Positions 52,104 to 61,698 of a DNA stretch of 64,000 nucleotides are shown in pieces (position 1 is the first letter of the stretch; every line of letters begins with the position of its first letter). The position numbers and the translations under genes are program-made. The stretch comes from Pseudomonas sp. KU43P (GTDB lineage Bacteria > Pseudomonadota > Gammaproteobacteria > Pseudomonadales > Pseudomonadaceae): contig NZ_AP019365.1 in the NCBI RefSeq assembly GCF_033095865.1, positions 4,437,501 through 4,501,500 of the forward strand, in the 5' to 3' direction. The notes beneath the pieces are model-generated. The model was given only the letters and a program-made list of their open reading frames with translations, did not search any database and was not told where the DNA came from.

Positions 52104-53405
52104 TCAGAGTACGAACGTCAGCACCACATTGAACGCCAGCGCCGCGACGAAGCCGATGGGCGCCGCCTTGAACAGCAACTGCGGGAACAGTGAAACCCGA
52201 TGCTGTTCATTGCTGCAGGATCCCAGGATCAGGCTGCCTCCCGAGGAGAATGGCGAGATCGAGGTGGCTTGGGCACCAGCAACGATGGCAATGAACAGGA
52301 TCATCGGTTCGATGCCCATGCTGTTGGCAATCGGCAACACCATCGGGAACAGTGCCGGCGTCACCACACCGAGGGTGCTGGAGAAGATCGACATGAACGC
52401 CGCAACGGCGCCGAACACCACGGGCACCAGGATGGGCGGAATGCTGCTGCCGATCCACGACGCGAGAATGTCGATGGTACCGGCCTTGATCGCCACGGAA
52501 ATCAGCATGCCCACGCCGCAGATCATGATCAGCGTGCCCCAGGGCACGGTGGCCATGGCCTTGCGCTCGTCACCCAGCTTCAGCAGCAAGGCGATGACCG
52601 AGAAAATGCTGGCGATCAACCCGATGTCCATCTTCGCGTTGATGAATGCCGCAGTGGCGTTGCCCGGCAGGAGGATGCTCGCCACCGGTGCGGCCAACAC
52701 GATGAGCATCATCGCCAAGGTCAGCCACAAGGTCGTTTTCTGCTGGCTGTTGAGCGGTGCCGGAGCGCTGGCGCTGAAAGCCGAGGCTTTCAGCGCACGG
52801 CCATGGCCGGTGAGGAAGACGAACACAGAAATCACCAGCAGCGGGATCAACAAGGTACTGACGAAGATGCCAGTGGCGTTGATGAAGGCCTGGTTGTCAG
52901 TCACGCCGGCATTGGTCATCAAACCACGGAAGATGATGCCGCTTTGGCTGGACATGAAGTTGGCGCCGCTCAGTGCGCCGTAGTTCACCGCCATGCCGCC
53001 GACGATCAGGCTCATGCCGGTACGCTCGCACAGCAGCAGGGTGATGGGCGCCATGAAGGCCAGCACGGTGTAGTAGCCCGCCCCCATGGCTGCGATGACA
53101 GTGGCCGCGAAGAACACCGCGAATGGCAGCAGTTGCGGTACCGCACGGCAACGGTAGATCAGGTGCTCTGCCAGTTTCTCCAAGGTGCCGTTGACGGTGG
53201 CGAAGCTGTAGAACAGGCAGACCGAGAAGATCACGAAGAAGATCTTCAAGGGCCACATGCCAACGACTTCCGACGGGCTCAGGCCCATGCCGAAACAGCC
53301 GATCAGGTAGGCAAAGGCAATGGCGAACAGGCCGATGTTGACCTTGGTCTTGTAGCCGAGGGCCACGGCGGCAACGATGGCCGCGACGACGAGCATGCTC
53401 ATCAT
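52104..53405 (-). CDS. SLC13/MatC-type dicarboxylate permease
   Basis: 433 aa with about 12 hydrophobic segments. The N-terminal half (GYKTKVNIGLFAIAFAYLIG, then MGAGYYTVLAFMAPITLLL) resembles the MatC dicarboxylate carrier domain, and SPFSSGGSLILGSC near the C-terminus fits the ion-transporter superfamily substrate loop. It probably imports a carboxylate used by the amidohydrolase that precedes it in the operon (33-base gap). Start 53405 has an AGGA site 14 bases upstream. ATG 53402 is an alternative. Confidence 0.82.
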   Translation of the reverse strand: MMSMLVVAAIVAAVALGYKTKVNIGLFAIAFAYLIGCFGMGLSPSEVVGMWPLKIFFVIFSVCLFYSFATVNGTLEKLAEHLIYRCRAVPQLLPFAVFFAATVIAAMGAGYYTVLAFMAPITLLLCERTGMSLIVGGMAVNYGALSGANFMSSQSGIIFRGLMTNAGVTDNQAFINATGIFVSTLLIPLLVISVFVFLTGHGRALKASAFSASAPAPLNSQQKTTLWLTLAMMLIVLAAPVASILLPGNATAAFINAKMDIGLIASIFSVIALLLKLGDERKAMATVPWGTLIMICGVGMLISVAIKAGTIDILASWIGSSIPPILVPVVFGAVAAFMSIFSSTLGVVTPALFPMVLPIANSMGIEPMILFIAIVAGAQATSISPFSSGGSLILGSCSNEQHRVSLFPQLLFKAAPIGFVAALAFNVVLTFVL

Positions 53406-53437
53406 GGTGAAAGTGTCCTGTTGTTGTTATCGGATTA

Positions 53438-54271
53438 TCAGCGGGAACGGTCGAAGCCGAACAGCTTTGCAGGGTTGTCGCGCAGCACCTGGGCGCGCTC
53501 GCCGGGGTCAGGCAGCAATGCCTCGAAGAAGGCGTACTGCTCGGCGTAGCCGGTCTGCTGCTCGTACTGGGTATGAGGCCAATCGCTGCCCCACAGGAAA
53601 CGTTCGAGCCCACCGGCTGCCTCACGCAGCTGGGCCAGCAGCACTGAGCCCTTGGCCAGATCGGACTGGCTGCGATAGGCCGCGGACAACTTCAGCCACA
53701 GCTTTGGCTCGGCAAGCAAGTGAAGGAAGGTGCGGTGGCTGTCATTGCGTGGGTCGATGCCGCCGGCAGGTAGGCCGAAGTGGTCGACCACCACATCCAC
53801 ACCGCAAGCAAGAATGGCCGGTACGATCAGGGCCAGATCGTCGAAACCGCGTTGAATCTCCACCTGCCAACCGCGCACGGCCAGGCGTTTGAACAGTGCC
53901 GTCCACTCAGGGCCGGCATAGTCGGCAAGCTGCTTGCCCACCAGGTTCAGGCGAATGCCGACCACGCCGGCTTCGGCCAGCGCGTCCAGCGCCTGGTCGC
54001 TGATGCTGGCATCCACCACCACCACGGCGCGCAAGCGCTCGGGATGGCGGCGCAGGGCCTGGAGCATGTAGCGGTTGTCGGTACCCAGGAAGCTGGGCTG
54101 GATAAGCACGCCATGGGACAGCCCGAAACGGTCCAGATGAGCCAGGTACTGCTCGATCAGACCGTCATAGGCCGGACTGTAACGGCGGTTCGGGACCATC
54201 GGCAGGTCCTGGCGAAAGATATGGGCATGGGTATCGATGCCGGTAATGGCTGGCAGATGGGGGCTGGTCAT
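53438..54271 (-). CDS. Amidohydrolase-2 family metal-dependent hydrolase
   Basis: 277 aa TIM-barrel hydrolase. Features in order: the N-terminal metal motif DTHAHIF, then VVVVDASIS, GIRLNLVGK, the barrel His in VVDHFGLPAGG, and the Asp in FLWGSDWPHTQYE. Related enzymes include 2-pyrone-4,6-dicarboxylate lactonase and other lactonases or decarboxylases acting on carboxylated rings. With the dicarboxylate-type permease downstream it suggests uptake and hydrolysis of a lactone or dicarboxylate. The start at 54271 is preferred over 54328 because the family N-terminus begins there. Confidence 0.85.
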   Translation of the reverse strand: MTSPHLPAITGIDTHAHIFRQDLPMVPNRRYSPAYDGLIEQYLAHLDRFGLSHGVLIQPSFLGTDNRYMLQALRRHPERLRAVVVVDASISDQALDALAEAGVVGIRLNLVGKQLADYAGPEWTALFKRLAVRGWQVEIQRGFDDLALIVPAILACGVDVVVDHFGLPAGGIDPRNDSHRTFLHLLAEPKLWLKLSAAYRSQSDLAKGSVLLAQLREAAGGLERFLWGSDWPHTQYEQQTGYAEQYAFFEALLPDPGERAQVLRDNPAKLFGFDRSR

Positions 54272-54336
54272 GAAACGATCACCCTGGTCGATTGTTATGG
54301 CGGCGTCGTGCGTCGCGGTTTTTATCAAGACATTTA

Positions 54337-54358
54337 GTCATATATATGAATATATGAC
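54337..54358. promoter_or_regulatory. Operator-like palindrome upstream of the amidohydrolase operon
   Basis: GTCATATA-TATGAA-TATATGAC, an 8-bp perfect inverted repeat with a six-base centre, 66 bases before the amidohydrolase start. Candidate site for the GntR protein encoded next door. Confidence 0.55.
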
Positions 54359-54454
54359 CTTATATTCAGCCGACCAGGGCTGTCAATCCACTGTTGATGA
54401 GGGGTACGAGATCACATGCGCCCCGTTCAACAGGGCGCACGCTGTCGGGAGGGG

Positions 54455-55186
54455 TTAGCGGATGTCGACGCGGTAGCGAAAGTGCTGGGCATGGCCGCGC
54501 GAACGACGCCATTCCAGCGGCTTGCCCGCGTAGTCGCGGGCCAGGCGCTCGATGACGACCACGGGGCTGTCGACAGGCAGTTGCAAGAGCTGCGCATGGG
54601 CTTCATCCGCCGCTTCGGCGGTAAGGACCTCTTCGGCAAAGGCAACTACCTGGCCGCACAGTTCTTCGTAGATGGGGTAAAGCAGCGGCCCTTTCTGGTT
54701 CAGCTCCACTTCCAGCAATGGCTGGAACAGGTGGCGCGGCAGCCAGATTTCTTCAGCCAACACTGGCTGCGCGCCGAGCAGGCGAATGCGCAGGATGCGG
54801 ATGGCATCAGCGCCCACCGGCACGCCCAGCGCGTGGGCGGCTGCCGAGGGTGCAGGCACCGGCTCGACGCAGAGAATGCGGCTGTCGGGCATTACCCGCT
54901 CACCATTGGCGGTCTCGAAGCGGAAGAAACGGAACAACGAGGAATGGAACTGCGGCCGCCGAATGAACGTACCACGGCCCTGCTGACGCTCCAGCACGCC
55001 TTCGGCAACCAGCGCATCGACGGCCTTGCGGACAGTGCCGACGGACATTTCGAATTCGCTGGCCAGGGCGGCCTCGGTGGCGATGGCCTCGCCCGGGCGC
55101 CAGCGGTTGTTGGCGATCTGGGCGAGCAGGTGATCACGCAGCAATTGGTAGCGTGGAAGTCTGGCGTCACCGGACAGTTGGGGCAT
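54455..55186 (-). CDS. GntR/UTRA (HutC-type) transcriptional regulator
   Basis: 243 aa from ATG 55186, which follows a GAGAG stretch; ATG 55207 would add seven residues and has no ribosome binding site. A winged HTH (YQLLRDHLLAQIANNRWRPG, ATEAALASEFEMSVGTVRKA) is followed by a UTRA effector domain. It lies upstream of, and on the same strand as, the amidohydrolase-permease pair, with a palindrome (54337-54358) in between, so it is the likely local regulator. The inducer is unknown. Confidence 0.82.
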   Translation of the reverse strand: MPQLSGDARLPRYQLLRDHLLAQIANNRWRPGEAIATEAALASEFEMSVGTVRKAVDALVAEGVLERQQGRGTFIRRPQFHSSLFRFFRFETANGERVMPDSRILCVEPVPAPSAAAHALGVPVGADAIRILRIRLLGAQPVLAEEIWLPRHLFQPLLEVELNQKGPLLYPIYEELCGQVVAFAEEVLTAEAADEAHAQLLQLPVDSPVVVIERLARDYAGKPLEWRRSRGHAQHFRYRVDIR

Positions 55187-55340
55187 GGGCCGCTCTCGAG
55201 TTGTCATGCAAACATCTATATGTGAAGGTGCCCGAAAGCATTCCCGCTGGATCGCAGGCTGTCAATGCTGCACAGGCGACACCTGGCGCCGACTCTCCTA
55301 TGCTTGCCCCCTGGCAACCGCCCATGACAAGGACGTGGCA

Positions 55341-56516
55341 ATGCTCGCCGCCCTCAAGCACTACCCTGGCCCCGTGCGCCTACTGCTGCTGGCCACCTTC
55401 ATCCTGACCCTCGCCCGCGCCCTCACCCTGCCCTACCTGGTGGTCTATCTGGCCGACAACTTCCAGCTCTCGGTCGGCCACATCGGCTTGCTGATCGGTG
55501 GCGCGCTGATCGTCGCCTCGCTGCTCAGCCTCTATGGCGGGCACCTGGTCGATACCTTGCACAACCACACCTTGATCAGCGCCAGTACGCTGCTGTTCGC
55601 CCTGGCTTTCATCGCCGCCATCGCCAGCCGTTCGGCGCTGCTGTTCTTCCTGTGCCTGGTACTGATCAACCTGACCCTGGCCGTGGTCGACATCGCCGCC
55701 AAGGCCGGCTTCTGTGCCCTGCTGCCGGTGGAGCGGCGCGCCGAGGTGTTCGCCATCAAGTACACCTTGAGCAATGTCGGCTATGCCGTTGGCCCGCTGC
55801 TGGGCGTTGCCATGCTGGAGCTGGACGACCACCTGCCCTTCGTCGCCTCCGCACTGATCGGCCTGGGCATGTGCCTGGCCTACTGGCGCCTGGGCGATCG
55901 CGCGTTACAGACTCTGCCAGCGCAAACGGGCGCGGGATTCGTCCAGGTGGCGCTGGGCCTGGCAGGCGACCGGCGGCTGGTGTGCTTCACCCTGGGCGGC
56001 GTGCTCAGCGCCGTGGTGTTCGGCCAGTTCACTGCCTACCTGTCGCAGTACCTGGTGGTGACCACCAGCGCCAGCGAGGCGGCGCGGCTGGTAGGCTACC
56101 TGGTGACCACCAATGCCGTGACGGTGATCGCCCTGCAGTACATGATCGGCAGGCGCATCAGTCGTCAGCGGCTGATGCCCTGGCTGCTGGCTGGCATGGC
56201 CCTGTTCATTGCCGGGTTGCTGGGCTTTTCGCTGGCGGGGTCGGTGCTGGCCTGGTGCCTGGCCATGCTGGTGTTCACCCTGGGCGAGATCATCGTGATC
56301 CCAGCGGAGTACATGTTCATCGACCTGATTGCGCCGGAACACCTGCGCGGGGTGTATTACGGGGCGCAGAACCTGTCCAACCTGGGCGCGGCGCTGGGGC
56401 CGGTGATGGTCGGGTTCGCCCTCGGGCAGTGGTGGCCGGGGGTGATCTTCTACCTGCTGGTGATGTCGGTGATCCTGGCGGGGGTGTTCTATTGGCTGGG
56501 TACCCGCAAGGACTGA
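55341..56516 (+). CDS. MFS transporter (drug/efflux-like)
   Basis: 391 aa with 12 transmembrane helices and the MFS loop motif GGHLVDTLHNHT between TM2 and TM3. KYTLSNVGYAVGPLLG resembles the antiporter motif of DHA1-type exporters (MdtH-like). The substrate is unknown. The ATG at 55341 follows AAGGA. It diverges from the GntR gene. A REP pair follows it. Confidence 0.82.
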   Translation: MLAALKHYPGPVRLLLLATFILTLARALTLPYLVVYLADNFQLSVGHIGLLIGGALIVASLLSLYGGHLVDTLHNHTLISASTLLFALAFIAAIASRSALLFFLCLVLINLTLAVVDIAAKAGFCALLPVERRAEVFAIKYTLSNVGYAVGPLLGVAMLELDDHLPFVASALIGLGMCLAYWRLGDRALQTLPAQTGAGFVQVALGLAGDRRLVCFTLGGVLSAVVFGQFTAYLSQYLVVTTSASEAARLVGYLVTTNAVTVIALQYMIGRRISRQRLMPWLLAGMALFIAGLLGFSLAGSVLAWCLAMLVFTLGEIIVIPAEYMFIDLIAPEHLRGVYYGAQNLSNLGAALGPVMVGFALGQWWPGVIFYLLVMSVILAGVFYWLGTRKD

Positions 56517-56527
56517 TGTCGACTGCA

Positions 56528-56612
56528 CCGGCCCTATCGCCGGCAAGCCGGCTCCCACATTGAGTTGGAGTGGGGTACCTGTGGGAGCCGGCTTGCCGGC
56601 GATGAGGCCGGT
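56528..56612. repeat. REP pair (inverted)
   Basis: Opposed REP cores lie between the MFS gene and the hybrid kinase gene. Confidence 0.9.
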
Positions 56613-56722
56613 ACAGACTGCGACGACTCGCCACTGCTACCATCGTCGGCACTGACGAACCGGCGCCCGCGTGCCAGACTGACTGATCGGGACCGCGTTA
56701 CCTTTTTTGCTCCGGAGTTTTC

Positions 56723-59700
56723 ATGTCGTTGTCCAGCGGGCTGATCGCCGTGGTCGCCCTGGCCTATATGGCCATCATGTTCGCCATCGCCTTCTACGGC
56801 GACCGCCGCAGCACACCGTTGCCGCCGCGCCTGCGTGCGTGGGTGTACAGCCTGTCACTGGCGGTGTACTGCACCAGCTGGACCTTTTTCGGCGCGGTCG
56901 GCCAGGCCGCCGAACAGCTCTGGGCGTTCCTGCCGATCTACCTGGGCCCGATCCTGCTGCTGATCTTCGCGCCCTGGGTGCTGCAGAAGATGGTGCTGAT
57001 CAGCAAGCAGCAGAACATCACCTCGATCGCCGACTTCATCGCCGCACGCTACGGCAAGTCGCAGACTCTGGCCGTGGTGGTGGCACTGATCTGCCTGGTC
57101 GGGGTACTGCCCTACATCGCCCTGCAGCTCAAAGGCATCGTGCTGGGCGTCAATCTGCTGATCGGCGCCAATGCCGATGCCACCGGCACCCGAGTACAGG
57201 ACACCGCGCTGGTGGTGTCGCTGGTGCTGGCACTGTTCGCCATCGTCTTCGGTACGCGCAGCCTGGACGTCACCGAACACCACCGGGGCATGGTCCTGGC
57301 GATTGCCTTCGAATCGATGATCAAGCTGCTGGCGTTCCTCGCCGTCGGCGTGTTCGTGGTGTTCAACCTGTACGACGGCTTTGACGACCTGTTCACCCAG
57401 GCCCGCCAGTCGGTACAGCTCGACAGCTACTGGCAGGAGACCATCAACTGGCCGTCGATGGTGGTGCAGACCGCCGTGGCCATGATGGCGATCATCTGCT
57501 TGCCGCGGCAGTTCCACGTCACCGTGGTGGAGAACATCGAACCCCAGGACATGCGCCTGGCGCGCTGGGTATTCCCGATGTACCTGGCGCTGGCCGCGCT
57601 GTTCGTGGTGCCCATCGCCCTGGCCGGGCAGATGCTGCTGCCCGGCACGGTGATTTCCGACTCCTTCGTGATCAGCCTGCCGCTGGCCGAAGCGCACCCG
57701 AGCCTGGCGCTACTGGCCTTCATTGGCGGTGCCTCGGCTGCCACCGGCATGGTCATCGTCGAGGCCGTGGCGCTGTCGACCATGGTGTCCAACGACATGC
57801 TGTTGCCGTGGCTGCTGCGCCGCAACAATGCCGAACGACCGTTCGAGGCCTTCCGCCACTGGATGCTGTCGGTGCGCCGGGTGACCATCGTGGTCATCCT
57901 GCTACTGGCCTACGTCAGCTATCGCCTGCTCGGCTCCACGGCGAGCCTGGCGACCATCGGCCAGATCGCCTTCGCCGCCGTCACCCAGCTCACTCCGGCC
58001 ATGCTCGGGGCGCTGTACTGGAAGCAAGCCAACCGCCGTGGCGTGTTCGCAGGCCTCGCGGCAGGCATCTTCCTCTGGTTCTATACACTGGTGCTGCCAA
58101 TCACCGCGCACAGCCTGGGCTGGTCACTGCAGCTGTTCCCCGGCCTGGCCTGGCTGCACGGCAACCCGCTGAACCTGCCCATCACGCCCCTTACCCAAGG
58201 TGTGGTGCTGTCGCTGGCCGGCAACTTCACGCTGTTCGCCTGGGTTTCGATGCTGTCGCGCACCCGCGTGTCGGAGCACTGGCAGGCCGGCCGCTTCATT
58301 GGCCAGCAGACCAGCGCCCGGCCGAGCAGCAAACCGCTGCTGGCGGTGCAGATCGACGACCTGCTGACCCTCGCCTCGCGCTTCGTCGGTGAAGAGCGCG
58401 CACGCCAGAGCTTCATCCGCTTCGCCTACCGCCAGGGCAAGGGCTTCAACCCCAACCAGAACGCCGACGGCGACTGGATCGAGCACACCGAGCGGCTACT
58501 CGCCGGCGTGCTGGGCACCTCCTCGACCCGCGCCGTGGTCAAGGCGGCGATCGAAGGCCGCGACATGCAGCTTGAAGATGTGGTGCGCATCGCCGACGAG
58601 GCCAGCGAGGTGCTGCAGTTCAACCGCGCACTGCTGCAAGGGGCCATCGAGAACATCAACCAGGGCATCAGCGTGGTCGACCAGAACCTGCACCTGGTGG
58701 CCTGGAACCGCCGTTACCTGGAGCTGTTCAACTACCCTGACGGGCTGATCAGCGTCGGCCGGCCGATCGCTGACATCATCCGCTACAACGCCGAACGCGG
58801 CCTGTGCGGCCCAGGCGAAGCCCAGGTGCACGTGGCCCGGCGCCTGCATTGGATGCGTCAGGGCCGGGCGCACTCCTCGGAGCGGCTATTCCCCAATGGC
58901 CGGGTGATCGAGCTGATCGGCAACCCGATGCCCGGTGGCGGTTTCGTCATGAGCTTCACCGACATCACCCCGTTCCGCGAGGCCGAACAGGCCCTGCGCG
59001 ATTCCAACGAAGGCTTGGAGCAGCGCGTGGCCGAACGTACCCACGAGCTGTCGCAGCTCAATCAGGCACTGTCGGAGGCCAAGAGCCAGGCCGAGGCTGT
59101 CAGCAAGTCCAAGACGCGCTTCCTGGCGGCGGTCAGCCACGACTTGATGCAACCGCTCAATGCCGCACGGCTGTTCTCCGCCGCCCTCTCGCAGCAGGCC
59201 GAAGGCATGAACGAAGAAGCCCAGCAACTGGTCCAGCACATGGACAGCTCGCTGCGCTCGGCCGAAGAGCTGATCAGCGACCTGCTCGATATCTCGCGCC
59301 TGGAAAACGGCAAGATCACTCCGGATGCCAAGCCATTCGCCCTCAACGACCTGTTCGACACGCTGGGCGCCGAGTTCAAAGTGCTGGCGGCGGAGAAAGG
59401 CCTGGAATTCCGCCTGCGTGGCAGCCGCCTGCGCATCGACAGCGACATGAAACTGCTGCGCCGAGTGCTGCAGAACTTCCTCACCAACGCCTTGCGCTAC
59501 GGCAAGAGCCCGATCCTGCTGGGCGTGCGCCGCCAGGGCGAGCACCTGTGGCTGGAAGTCTGGGACCGTGGCCCGGGTATCGCCGACGACAAGCTGCAAG
59601 TGATCTTTCAGGAGTTCAAACGCCTGGACAGCCACCAGACCCGCGCCGAAAAGGGCCTGGGCCTGGGCCTGGCGATCGCCGACGGCTTGTGCCGGGTGCT

Positions 59701-60199
59701 GGGCCATCGTCTCGAAGTACGCTCATGGCCGGGCAAGGGTACGGTGTTTCGCGTCAACGTGCCGATCGCCCGCCAGGCCGCCGCGGTGCCAAGCGCGCCG
59801 GTCGAACAGGCCAGCCAGCCGCTGGCCGGCCTGCAGGTGCTGTGCATCGACAACGAAGACAGCATCCTGATCGGCATGAACAGCCTGCTCAGCCGCTGGG
59901 GTTGCCAGGTATGGACGGCGCGCAACCGCGCCGAATGCGAAGCGCTGCTGGCCAAGGGCATGCGCCCGCACCTGGCGCTGGTGGACTACCACCTGGATGA
60001 CGGCGAAACCGGCACCGAGCTGATGGGCTGGCTACGGGCACGCCTGGGTGAACCGGTACCCGGCGTTGTGATCAGTGCCGACGGCAGCAAGGAAACCCTG
60101 GCCACAGTGCATGCCGCGGGCCTGGATTACCTGGCCAAGCCAGTCAAGCCGGCGGCCCTGCGCGCCCTGCTCAATCGCCATCTGAGCCTGGTGCAGTAA
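56723..60199 (+). CDS. Hybrid histidine kinase with N-terminal SLC5-type transporter domain
   Basis: 1158 aa. Residues 1-500 or so form a 12-13-helix sodium:solute symporter-like domain (SKQQNITSIADFIAARYG, LPYIALQLKGIVLGVN). A PAS domain (about 640-750, VVDQNLHLVAWNRRYLELF), a short coiled coil, HisKA (AVSHDLMQPLN, His about 805), HATPase (NFLTNALRYG, DRGPGIADD, KGLGLGLAIADG) and a receiver domain (phospho-acceptor Asp about 1087 in LVDYHLDD) follow. No Hpt domain is present. It resembles CbrA-like and NahK/ErcS'-like sensors that may couple transport to signalling. No response regulator gene is adjacent. It overlaps rmuC tail to tail by 29 bases. Confidence 0.92.
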   Translation: MSLSSGLIAVVALAYMAIMFAIAFYGDRRSTPLPPRLRAWVYSLSLAVYCTSWTFFGAVGQAAEQLWAFLPIYLGPILLLIFAPWVLQKMVLISKQQNITSIADFIAARYGKSQTLAVVVALICLVGVLPYIALQLKGIVLGVNLLIGANADATGTRVQDTALVVSLVLALFAIVFGTRSLDVTEHHRGMVLAIAFESMIKLLAFLAVGVFVVFNLYDGFDDLFTQARQSVQLDSYWQETINWPSMVVQTAVAMMAIICLPRQFHVTVVENIEPQDMRLARWVFPMYLALAALFVVPIALAGQMLLPGTVISDSFVISLPLAEAHPSLALLAFIGGASAATGMVIVEAVALSTMVSNDMLLPWLLRRNNAERPFEAFRHWMLSVRRVTIVVILLLAYVSYRLLGSTASLATIGQIAFAAVTQLTPAMLGALYWKQANRRGVFAGLAAGIFLWFYTLVLPITAHSLGWSLQLFPGLAWLHGNPLNLPITPLTQGVVLSLAGNFTLFAWVSMLSRTRVSEHWQAGRFIGQQTSARPSSKPLLAVQIDDLLTLASRFVGEERARQSFIRFAYRQGKGFNPNQNADGDWIEHTERLLAGVLGTSSTRAVVKAAIEGRDMQLEDVVRIADEASEVLQFNRALLQGAIENINQGISVVDQNLHLVAWNRRYLELFNYPDGLISVGRPIADIIRYNAERGLCGPGEAQVHVARRLHWMRQGRAHSSERLFPNGRVIELIGNPMPGGGFVMSFTDITPFREAEQALRDSNEGLEQRVAERTHELSQLNQALSEAKSQAEAVSKSKTRFLAAVSHDLMQPLNAARLFSAALSQQAEGMNEEAQQLVQHMDSSLRSAEELISDLLDISRLENGKITPDAKPFALNDLFDTLGAEFKVLAAEKGLEFRLRGSRLRIDSDMKLLRRVLQNFLTNALRYGKSPILLGVRRQGEHLWLEVWDRGPGIADDKLQVIFQEFKRLDSHQTRAEKGLGLGLAIADGLCRVLGHRLEVRSWPGKGTVFRVNVPIARQAAAVPSAPVEQASQPLAGLQVLCIDNEDSILIGMNSLLSRWGCQVWTARNRAECEALLAKGMRPHLALVDYHLDDGETGTELMGWLRARLGEPVPGVVISADGSKETLATVHAAGLDYLAKPVKPAALRALLNRHLSLVQ

Positions 60200-61658
60200 G
60201 CACTGCATCCGCCAGTGCGTCGTCGGACAACGCCCGCTCCAGCAAGTCGGCCGGCAGGCTCTTGCTGGCCCGGGCGCCGAGCAGCTTGAGCTGCTCGCTG
60301 CGGCTGACCAGGTTGCCACGCCCTTCGCACAACTTGTTGCGCGCTGCGGCGTAGGCCTTGTCGACCTGCTGCAGGCGGCTGCCCAGCTCGTCCAGGTCCT
60401 GGATGAACAGCACGAACTTGTCGTACAGCCAGCCGGCGCGCTCGGCGATCTCGCGGGCGTTCTGGCCCTGGCGCTCCTGCTTCCACAGGCTGTCGATCAC
60501 CCGCAAGGTGGCCAGCAAGGTGGTCGGGCTGACGATGACGATCTGCCGGTCGAAGGCTTCCTGGAACAGGTTCGGCTCGGCCTGCAGGGCCGCCGAAAAT
60601 GCTGCCTCGATGGGCACGAACAGCAGCACGAAATCCAGGCTGTGCAGGCCTTCGAGGCGGTTGTAGTCCTTGCTCGACAAGCCTTTGACGTGGCTGCGCA
60701 GCGACTGAACGTGCTGTTTGAGGGCATTCTCGTCATTGCTGCTGACAAATTGCTGGTAGGCGGTAAGGCTGACCTTGGCATCGACCACCACCTGCTTGTC
60801 GCCGGGCAGCATGATCAGCACGTCGGGCTGGAAACGCTCGCCGTCGGCGCTCTTCAGGCTGACCTGGGTCTGGTACTCGCGGCCCTTCTCAAGGCCCGCA
60901 TGTTCCAGCACCCGCTCAAGGATCAGTTCGCCCCAGTTGCCCTGGGTCTTCTGGCCCTTGAGTGCCTGGGTGAGGTTGGTGGCTTCGTCGGACAGGCGCA
61001 GGTTGAGCTGCTGCAGGCGTTCCAGCTCCTTGCCCAGGGAGAACCGCTCGCGGGCCTCTTGCTGGTAGCTTTCCTCGACGCGCTTTTCAAAGGCCTGGAT
61101 GCGTTCCTTGAGCGGGTCAAGCAACTGGCCAAGATGCTGCTGGCTGGTCTGGGCGAAACGCTGCTCGCGCTCATCGAAGATTTTCGTGGCCAGATCGGCG
61201 AACTGTGCGCGCAGGGTATCGCGGGCTTCCTGCAGGTCTTCCAGACGCTGCTGGTGGCTGTCTTGCTGCTCGCGCAGTTCGGCTTCCAGGCGCGCGGTCT
61301 GGGCCTCCAGGCGGCGCAGTTCGGTTTCGCGGCTGGCACGTTCCAGGTGCCAGGCGTGGGCGGCATCGCGGGCGTTGTCGCGGTCGATCTGCAGCAGTTC
61401 CAGCTCACGCCCCTGGGCGGCGAGCTGGGTCTGCTTGACGGTATTGGCTTCGCTCAGGTCGCTGACCTCGTCGCGGCATGCCTCAAGCTGCGCCTGCAGG
61501 CCTGCCTGGGCCAACAGGGCGCCATTGAGGCGCTCTTCGAGCAAGGCGCGTTCGCCTTGCCGGGTGCCCTGGCGGCGTTGCACATGCATGACCCACCCCA
61601 AGCACGGCAAGGCGCCTGCTACCAAGCCCAGCAGAATGCTGGTCAGATCCACTGCCAT
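60171..61658 (-). CDS. rmuC: DNA recombination protein RmuC
   Basis: 495 aa. One N-terminal membrane helix (residues 5-25) is followed by a long coiled coil (about 30-200, rich in Gln, Glu, Arg and Leu) and the RmuC nuclease-like domain (about 215-460: GNWGELILERVLEHAGLEKG, FQPDVLIMLPGDKQVVVDAK). RmuC limits DNA rearrangement at short inverted repeats in E. coli. The start at 61658 was chosen for its membrane helix. It converges on the hybrid kinase gene with a 29-base overlap. Confidence 0.93.
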   Translation of the reverse strand: MAVDLTSILLGLVAGALPCLGWVMHVQRRQGTRQGERALLEERLNGALLAQAGLQAQLEACRDEVSDLSEANTVKQTQLAAQGRELELLQIDRDNARDAAHAWHLERASRETELRRLEAQTARLEAELREQQDSHQQRLEDLQEARDTLRAQFADLATKIFDEREQRFAQTSQQHLGQLLDPLKERIQAFEKRVEESYQQEARERFSLGKELERLQQLNLRLSDEATNLTQALKGQKTQGNWGELILERVLEHAGLEKGREYQTQVSLKSADGERFQPDVLIMLPGDKQVVVDAKVSLTAYQQFVSSNDENALKQHVQSLRSHVKGLSSKDYNRLEGLHSLDFVLLFVPIEAAFSAALQAEPNLFQEAFDRQIVIVSPTTLLATLRVIDSLWKQERQGQNAREIAERAGWLYDKFVLFIQDLDELGSRLQQVDKAYAAARNKLCEGRGNLVSRSEQLKLLGARASKSLPADLLERALSDDALADAVLTAPGSDGD

Positions 61659-61698
61659 GCTTACCCCGATCGATCTGTTGCAAATTGAGTGCAGCTTA

